DNA from: a secondary endosymbiont of Heteropsylla cubana
Lineage (GTDB): Bacteria > Pseudomonadota > Gammaproteobacteria > Enterobacterales > Enterobacteriaceae
DNA: 64,000 nt
Assembly: GCF_000287355.1 (NCBI RefSeq)
Contig: NC_018420.1
Span: 682,001 to 746,000, forward strand
Direction: 5' to 3'
Position 1 is the stretch's first letter. The number at the start of each line of letters is the position of its first letter. Below, piece after piece: positions 58,232 to 64,000 of this stretch. Below the pieces are notes generated by a model. It was not told the DNA's origin. It searched no databases and saw nothing but the letters and a program-made list of their open reading frames with translations. The translations under genes and the position numbers were made by a program.

Positions 58232-60001
58232 GTGAGATTATTTACACAATTAGGATGGTTTTTTCGTCAAAAGTGGCATCATTATTTAGGTGCTGTTATC
58301 CTATTAATAATTATAGCACTCTTACAGTTAGTGCCACCACGTCTTGTAGGTATAATTATTGATTCCGTAGTGGTGGCAGGGAATGGTAGAAGAGAAAATT
58401 TAGCATTTTATATAGCTTTAATAGCTATGACATCTTTGTTGGTTTACGGACTTCGTTGTGTATGGCGTATTTTATTATTTGGAGCTGCTTATCGGTTAGC
58501 GGTAGACTTACGTGATCAGTTGTATCATCGACTTAGTCAGCAGCTTCCTAGTTTTTATCTTCGATATCGTACCGGAGATCTCATGGCACTTGCTACTAAT
58601 GATATTGATCGAGTAGTGTTTGCTGCGGGAGAAGGTGTTTTAACGTTAGTTGATTCGCTAGTCATGGGATGTTCTGTTTTTATAGTGATGAGTTTACAAG
58701 TAAGTTGGAAATTAACTTTACTTTCCTTGATTCCGATGCCGATAATGGCTATGTTAATCAATCGCGATGGGCAGCGATTGAATCAGTGTTTTCGTTTGGC
58801 GCAAGCAGCATTTTCTGACTTAAATAATCAAGCAGAGGAAAATCTTACTAGTATTAGAATGATTAAATCGTTTGGGCTAGAAAAGCATCAGTCATTGCGT
58901 TTTTCATCGGTCGCTTTAGAAGCTAGTAAAAAAAATATGCATGTTGCTAAAATAGAAGCACGTCTTGATCCGACAATCTATTTAGCAGTAGGTCTTTCGA
59001 ACTTATTAGCAGTTAGTGGGGGAGCTTGGCTGGTAATGTGTAATGCTATTACGCTTGGACAGCTGACCAGTTTTATTATGTATATTGGGTTAATGATTTG
59101 GCCTATGCTTGCTTTAGCTTGGATGTTAAATATTGTTGAGCGCGGTAGCGCAGCTTATAGTCGAATTCGGAAAATTTTAGAAGAAAGAATTGATGTGGTA
59201 GACGGTACTTTATCACTTCCTACGGATGGAGGGGTGATAAAGGTGACAATAGAGGCGTTTAGTTACCCTAATGCTTGCAATTTAGCCCTTCAAGATATTT
59301 ATTTAACATTGTTTCCTGGTCAGATGCTTGGAGTGTGTGGACCTACAGGTTCTGGTAAAACTACACTGTTATCACTAATACTCCGACAGTTTGAAGTTAC
59401 AAAAGGGGAGATACGTTTTCAAGATTTTCCTTTAAGAGCTTTAACTCTTGATTATTGGCGCAGCCAAATAGCAGTAGTGACTCAAATGCTTTTTTTATTT
59501 TCTGACAGTATTGCTAAAAATATCGCTTTTGGTCGTCCAGAGGCTACAGAGCAACAAATTGAAAAAGCTGCTCGATTAGCCTGTATACATGAAGATATAC
59601 TATCTTTTCCTGACGGATATGCAACAGAAATTGGAGAGCGCGGTGTTATGTTATCGGGAGGGCAAAAACAGAGATTGGCTATTGCTCGTGCATTGTTGCT
59701 AGAAACAGATATTCTTGTTTTAGACGATGCTCTGTCAGCAGTTGACTCGAAAACAGAATACAGTATTTTGCAAAACTTACGGATTTTTAGTGCTCAACGT
59801 ACCGTGATTATTACTGCACATCGGCTTTCTGCGTTGCAAGAAGCTAATGAAATCTTGGTTTTAAAAGAAGGCCGCATTGCCCAGCGTGGCGATCATAAAG
59901 CATTACTAAAAGAATTTGGGTGGTATCGTGACATGTACTGTTATCAGCAGCTACAGGCTAGTTTGGAGCAGGAAAATAATCATTGCAAGGAGTCTGAGTA
60001 A
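58232..60001 (+). CDS. mdlA: ABC exporter half-transporter MdlA (SmdA)
   Basis: 589 residues (E. coli 590), GTG start. An N-terminal exporter-type membrane domain (six helices, about 1-310) is followed by an ATPase domain with Walker [11 protein letters not shown], the signature LSGGQKQR, Walker [13 protein letters not shown] and the switch His in TAHRLSAL. As in E. coli, the residue after the Walker B Asp is Asp rather than Glu, typical for one half of heterodimeric exporters. It pairs with MdlB, encoded next. The transported substrate is not established; multidrug or lipid-like export is only suggested by the family. Confidence 0.96.
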   Translation: MRLFTQLGWFFRQKWHHYLGAVILLIIIALLQLVPPRLVGIIIDSVVVAGNGRRENLAFYIALIAMTSLLVYGLRCVWRILLFGAAYRLAVDLRDQLYHRLSQQLPSFYLRYRTGDLMALATNDIDRVVFAAGEGVLTLVDSLVMGCSVFIVMSLQVSWKLTLLSLIPMPIMAMLINRDGQRLNQCFRLAQAAFSDLNNQAEENLTSIRMIKSFGLEKHQSLRFSSVALEASKKNMHVAKIEARLDPTIYLAVGLSNLLAVSGGAWLVMCNAITLGQLTSFIMYIGLMIWPMLALAWMLNIVERGSAAYSRIRKILEERIDVVDGTLSLPTDGGVIKVTIEAFSYPNACNLALQDIYLTLFPGQMLGVCGPTGSGKTTLLSLILRQFEVTKGEIRFQDFPLRALTLDYWRSQIAVVTQMLFLFSDSIAKNIAFGRPEATEQQIEKAARLACIHEDILSFPDGYATEIGERGVMLSGGQKQRLAIARALLLETDILVLDDALSAVDSKTEYSILQNLRIFSAQRTVIITAHRLSALQEANEILVLKEGRIAQRGDHKALLKEFGWYRDMYCYQQLQASLEQENNHCKESE

Positions 60002-61767
60002 TGCAAACTTGGACTAATCTTTGGCCTACCCTCAAGAAGCTACTTGCCTATAGTCAGCCATATTCTCGCCCTCTCATGTTGACGGTTATGATGCTGTGGT
60101 TAGCAGCAGCCGCAGAAGTTGCTGGACCTGTATTGATACGTTATTTTATTGATCATGTTTTATCTGAGAAAAAGTTTCCGTTTTCGTTAGTAGTTGGCCT
60201 AATAGTAGTTTTTCTTCTTCTCCAAGTATTATCAGTTACACTGCGTTATTATCAGGCGTTACGATTTAATCGCGTAGCATTATCTGTTGTTCAACAATTG
60301 CGTACAGAAGTAATGTATGTGACATTGTGTCAACGGTTAAGTTTTTTTGATCGACAACCTGTAGGACAATTAATTTCTAGGGTTACAAACGATACTGAAG
60401 CAGTAAAAGATCTCTATGTAACAGTGTTCGCTTCAGTTTTGCGTAACATTGCTTTGATTAGTGCCATGATAATAGCAATGTTTTTATTAAGCTACCGATT
60501 AGCATATATTTCTCTTTTTTTATTTCCAGCGACGATTATGGTGATGTGGTTATATCAACATTATACTACGCCAATTATCCGAAAACTTAGATCTTATATA
60601 GCTGATATAAATGATCTTTTTAATGAGGTTATTAGTGGTATGAGCGTCATTCAGCAGTTTCGTCAGCAGCAGCGTTTTGCCATTAAATTACAACGGGCAA
60701 GCCATTCTCACTTTCAAACTCGTATGGCGACACTACGATTAGAGGGTTACTTGTTACGACCCATGATTAGTTTGATATTCGCGCTAATTTTATGCGGTAT
60801 ACTTGTATTTTTTAGCAGTAGTCCGAATGGAGTTGTTAGCGTTGGGGTACTTTATGCCTTTATAAACTATCTCAGAAGATTACATGAACCACTAATTGAA
60901 TTAACATCACAGCAATCTATTATTCAGCAGGCTGTCGTTGCAGGTGAGAGGATCTTTGAATTGATGCGTGGTCCTATGCAGGGTTATGGTTCTGATAATC
61001 GTTATTTGAAAAATGGTAGTATTGTACTACGTGAACTTGCGTTTTCTTATGAGCAATATGGAGCGCCAGTTTTGCAGTATATTTCCTTAACAGCTCCAGC
61101 CAAAAGTTTCATTGCTTTTGTAGGGCATACTGGTAGTGGAAAAAGCACTCTGGCCAATTTAATAATGGGATACTATCCAGTAAGTGAGGGAACGCTATTT
61201 TTAGATGGTCGATCGATTGAAACTCTGAGCCAACAAGTGTTGCGCCAGGGGGTTGCTATGGTGCAGCAAGATCCAGTTATCATAGCTGACACAATTTACG
61301 AAAACGTTTCTCTTGGGCGAGGAATCGAAGAACACCAGGTTTGGTCTGCTCTTGAAAAAGTTCAATTAGCAACTTTAGTGCGTGGATTATCTAGAGGGTT
61401 ATATGCTGAACTTGGTGAGCAAGGTAATACTTTATCAGCTGGACAAAAGCAACTACTAGCTTTAGCTCGAGTGCTAGTATCTACGCCAGCAATATTGATT
61501 CTAGATGAAGCTACAGCTCATGTTGATTCTGGCACTGAACAGGCGATTGCTCAAGTTTTACAAGAAATACGCCAGAATACGACTTTGTTACTTATTGCTC
61601 ATCGATTATCTACAATTGTTGATGCAGATGAAATCTTAGTTTTACATTCTGGACAAGTGGTAGAAAGAGGAACCCATTCTTCTTTACTGGAAACGCAAGG
61701 TCGTTACTATCAAATGTATCGATTGCATCAAGCAGGAAAAGCACTAGATGCTACTAATAACTCTTAA
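60001..61767 (+). CDS. mdlB: ABC exporter half-transporter MdlB (SmdB)
   Basis: 588 residues (E. coli 593). The start codon overlaps the mdlA stop by one base (TAATG), so translation is coupled. A membrane domain of six helices ([17 protein letters not shown] and others) is followed by an ATPase domain: Walker [11 protein letters not shown], signature LSAGQKQ, Walker [13 protein letters not shown] with the catalytic Glu, and the His switch in IAHRLSTI. It forms a heterodimer with MdlA, MdlB giving the canonical catalytic glutamate. Both halves are intact in this reduced genome, suggesting a needed export function. Confidence 0.96.
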   Translation: MQTWTNLWPTLKKLLAYSQPYSRPLMLTVMMLWLAAAAEVAGPVLIRYFIDHVLSEKKFPFSLVVGLIVVFLLLQVLSVTLRYYQALRFNRVALSVVQQLRTEVMYVTLCQRLSFFDRQPVGQLISRVTNDTEAVKDLYVTVFASVLRNIALISAMIIAMFLLSYRLAYISLFLFPATIMVMWLYQHYTTPIIRKLRSYIADINDLFNEVISGMSVIQQFRQQQRFAIKLQRASHSHFQTRMATLRLEGYLLRPMISLIFALILCGILVFFSSSPNGVVSVGVLYAFINYLRRLHEPLIELTSQQSIIQQAVVAGERIFELMRGPMQGYGSDNRYLKNGSIVLRELAFSYEQYGAPVLQYISLTAPAKSFIAFVGHTGSGKSTLANLIMGYYPVSEGTLFLDGRSIETLSQQVLRQGVAMVQQDPVIIADTIYENVSLGRGIEEHQVWSALEKVQLATLVRGLSRGLYAELGEQGNTLSAGQKQLLALARVLVSTPAILILDEATAHVDSGTEQAIAQVLQEIRQNTTLLLIAHRLSTIVDADEILVLHSGQVVERGTHSSLLETQGRYYQMYRLHQAGKALDATNNS

Positions 61768-63055
61768 TCTGTTTTTCTAGTATGGGTGTATTTTTTTGTT
61801 AAAATTTTATTAGTTCTATATAAAAATATAATATTAATTTTATTTTTATAAGCATTACCTACAAATTAAAGTTTGTTTATTAGTTAATACTATTAGTCTC
61901 TAAAATTAAGAATTTATCTCAATAAAAAAATTAAATATTATAAAATATTGTTGTTATTTGATTTTTATTTTAAATTTCTTTAAACTTTGCTTAAAAATCG
62001 GTTATATGATTTTGCATAAGCGTTTTTAACTAAAAATATAGCTATTTAATTTGTCAATTATAATTAAGAGTTATATTCTATTTTGTAGATCAAGTATGTA
62101 TATCCTTTTTTTTTGTTAAGCGAGTATGATTCTAAAAGGTTGAGATTATTTTATGATCTAGATTTTTAATTGATGTTTTATAAAAAAACTGTTATTTGAA
62201 GTAGAAAAAATCGCATTAAAAAATTTTAAGAAATAATAAGTAATATAAATAGTTTACTTCTAATGTGATAAAAAACATTTGCAAGTATTAAAAAGGATAT
62301 TACTTTGAATAAGTAATTGTTTAATAAACAAAAGAAAATTATTTAAATAGGATAAAAATAAATACAAGAATTATTTAAATTTAAAGATAGTGATTTGTTA
62401 ATTTTTTATTGGTTACACCATCTGAATTTGTCTTGTATGAAAAGAATAACAGTATACAATAGAGCAATATTTTGAAGTTACAGAAAAATTTTCGAGTAAT
62501 TAGTATATAAAAGTAAGTAATATGATTTATTCGGGTATTTTTTTACTTTTTAAGTGGTAGTCTGAATTATATTAAGGATGTCGCATTAATTGTATAGATT
62601 AAATTTTAATATGGATATCTTGGCGTTACCGTTTAATTTCATTTGAAATTTAGAAAACCATAATAACATGATAATAAATAAAAAATGACACAGAGAATTG
62701 TTTCTCTATGAGAAATGTCGAATTATTATTTAACAGAATACCATATTTATGATTAAAGTATTTATATAAAACTTCTTGATTATGATACTAATATATAAAT
62801 TAGGTATTATTAAATATAATTGTATAAAACACTTTTTGTCTATAAAGAAACAATATCACGTCATTGTGAGTATGATTCTCAATAATTTAACTGCATATCA
62901 ATGATGAATAAATCAATAAAGTAATTTTCTTAAAGCACTAAATAAGATTTAGATATCATAAGAATTAAAATTTTTTTTATAATAAAGTTATTATTTATTC
63001 AAGATCTTGTAATTTTATGCTAAGGATAAAAATACTGAATTAAGGAAAAACGATT
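61768..63055. other. Gene-free AT-rich region between mdlB and rpiA
   Basis: About 1.3 kb, strongly AT rich. No open frame, RNA gene or GC-rich hairpin that I can support. glnK-amtB, downstream of mdlB in E. coli, are not seen. Confidence 0.55.
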
Positions 63056-63730
63056 ATGAGACAAAATGAATTGAAAAGAGCTGTAGGATGGGCTGCATTA
63101 AAATATATATCTCGTGGTAGTGTTATCGGAGTTGGGACTGGTTCTACTGTTGGATATTTTATCGAGGCTCTTTCTTCTATCAAACATGAAATTAAAGGTG
63201 CGGTGTCTAGTTCGGAAGAATCGTCTATTAAATTACAAAAATTAAAAATTCCATTATTTGATCTAAATAAAATAGACAAGCTAGATATTTATATTGATGG
63301 TGCGGATGAAATTAATAGTAGTATGCATATGATCAAAGGAGGTGGAGGAGCTTTAACTCGAGAAAAAATAATTGCTGCTGCAGCAGATAAGTTTGTTTGT
63401 ATTGTTGATTTTAGTAAGCTAGTGAATATTCTTGGAACTTTTCCGTTACCAGTAGAAGTGATTCCTATGGCTCGTAGATGGGTAAGTTTCGAAATAAATC
63501 GTCTCGGCGGTAAAGCTGTTTATCGTCATGGTGTTATAACGGATAACGGTAATGTTATCCTAGATGTTCATAATTTAGTGATTATGGATGCATTAATGTT
63601 AGAAAATAAAATTAATAACATAGCAGGTGTTGTTACTGTTGGTCTTTTCGCTCATCGTAGTGCAGATATAGCGCTTATTAGTAGTAAAGAGGGTGTTAAA
63701 AAGGTTATTAGTAAAAAACTAGGTATTTAA
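63056..63730 (+). CDS. rpiA: Ribose-5-phosphate isomerase A
   Basis: 224 residues (E. coli 219). It interconverts ribose 5-phosphate and ribulose 5-phosphate in the pentose phosphate pathway. Present are [15 protein letters not shown], the phosphate/active-site loops [19 protein letters not shown] with the catalytic Asp pair and Lys, [14 protein letters not shown] with the general base Glu, and [14 protein letters not shown]. The ATG is preceded by an AAGGAAAAA ribosome site. It stands alone; serA, its E. coli neighbour, is not in the window. Confidence 0.97.
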   Translation: MRQNELKRAVGWAALKYISRGSVIGVGTGSTVGYFIEALSSIKHEIKGAVSSSEESSIKLQKLKIPLFDLNKIDKLDIYIDGADEINSSMHMIKGGGGALTREKIIAAAADKFVCIVDFSKLVNILGTFPLPVEVIPMARRWVSFEINRLGGKAVYRHGVITDNGNVILDVHNLVIMDALMLENKINNIAGVVTVGLFAHRSADIALISSKEGVKKVISKKLGI

Positions 63731-64000
63731 GAGAATAAGTAACAGTTAGCACCTTTTACTATAGTAAAAATTTTCATGTTGACATTACTAATGACTAAAA
63801 CCTTATAAATAATTTAAGATTATAGATCTTATTAAAAAATAAATTTTTAATTAGTGTGTATTCAACAATGTACTTCAATTAATAAATAATAATTATTATA
63901 TTTTATTCAAATAGATATATCTATAAAAAATATATTTATTTTTTTTAATAAAAATTTTGATTAAAATATAGAGATTTTTTTCTGAAAGAAATAAAATTAT

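Overview
The window reads as part of the chromosome of a genome-eroded, AT-rich gammaproteobacterium of the Enterobacterales, most plausibly a vertically transmitted insect endosymbiont of the Serratia symbiotica / Sodalis-like / Arsenophonus kind. The basis is that nearly every protein is a close orthologue of an E. coli gene at nearly the same length. Between small conserved blocks lie 1-2.5 kb stretches of AT-rich DNA with no credible gene. Several genes are caught part-way through decay. Only about 57 % of the window is intact coding sequence by my sum, and I see no transposase, phage structural gene, CRISPR array or rRNA. The species cannot be named from this evidence.

Layout. 1-505: end of ribE and nusB (thiL, expected next, is gone). 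3027-6251: full-length RNase E. 8008-11091: alaS-csrA on the minus strand. 13528-16224: secA, then dciA (plus strand) convergent with the dcw cluster. 17405-33936 (all minus) is the cell wall and division cluster read rsmH-ftsL-ftsI-murE-murF-mraY-murD-ftsW-murG-murC-ftsQ-ftsA-ftsZ-lpxC, with a possible mraZ trace at its head. After 36 kb come isolated islands: rsmB, gpt, tRNA-Ser(GGA), grpE with a sigma32-type promoter, a small Zn-ribbon gene, bamE with decayed ratA and probable smpB remains, slyX, queF, pyrG-eno-queE with convergent queD, dnaQ, the ABC half-transporters mdlA-mdlB, and rpiA.

Main reading. In the dcw cluster the cytoplasmic and lipid-linked steps of peptidoglycan synthesis (murC, D, E, F, mraY, murG) and the early ring proteins FtsZ and FtsA are intact. 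The septum-specific periplasmic partners are failing: ftsQ, ftsL and ftsW carry several stops and frameshifts, and ddlB has been removed. ftsI keeps all its catalytic motifs but is broken at two poly(A) runs, each one base too long, the kind of lesion that transcriptional slippage can rescue. RNase E and enolase are both present, and RNase E still carries the RNA-binding, enolase-binding and C-terminal segments of the degradosome scaffold. Three queuosine genes (queD, queE, queF), the helicase-loader family gene dciA, csrA and the GrpE heat-shock promoter are also still maintained. No clearly new multigene system was found; the most notable items are the decay pattern of the divisome, the slippage-type ftsI, the small Zn-ribbon gene and a few strong hairpins in otherwise gene-free DNA.
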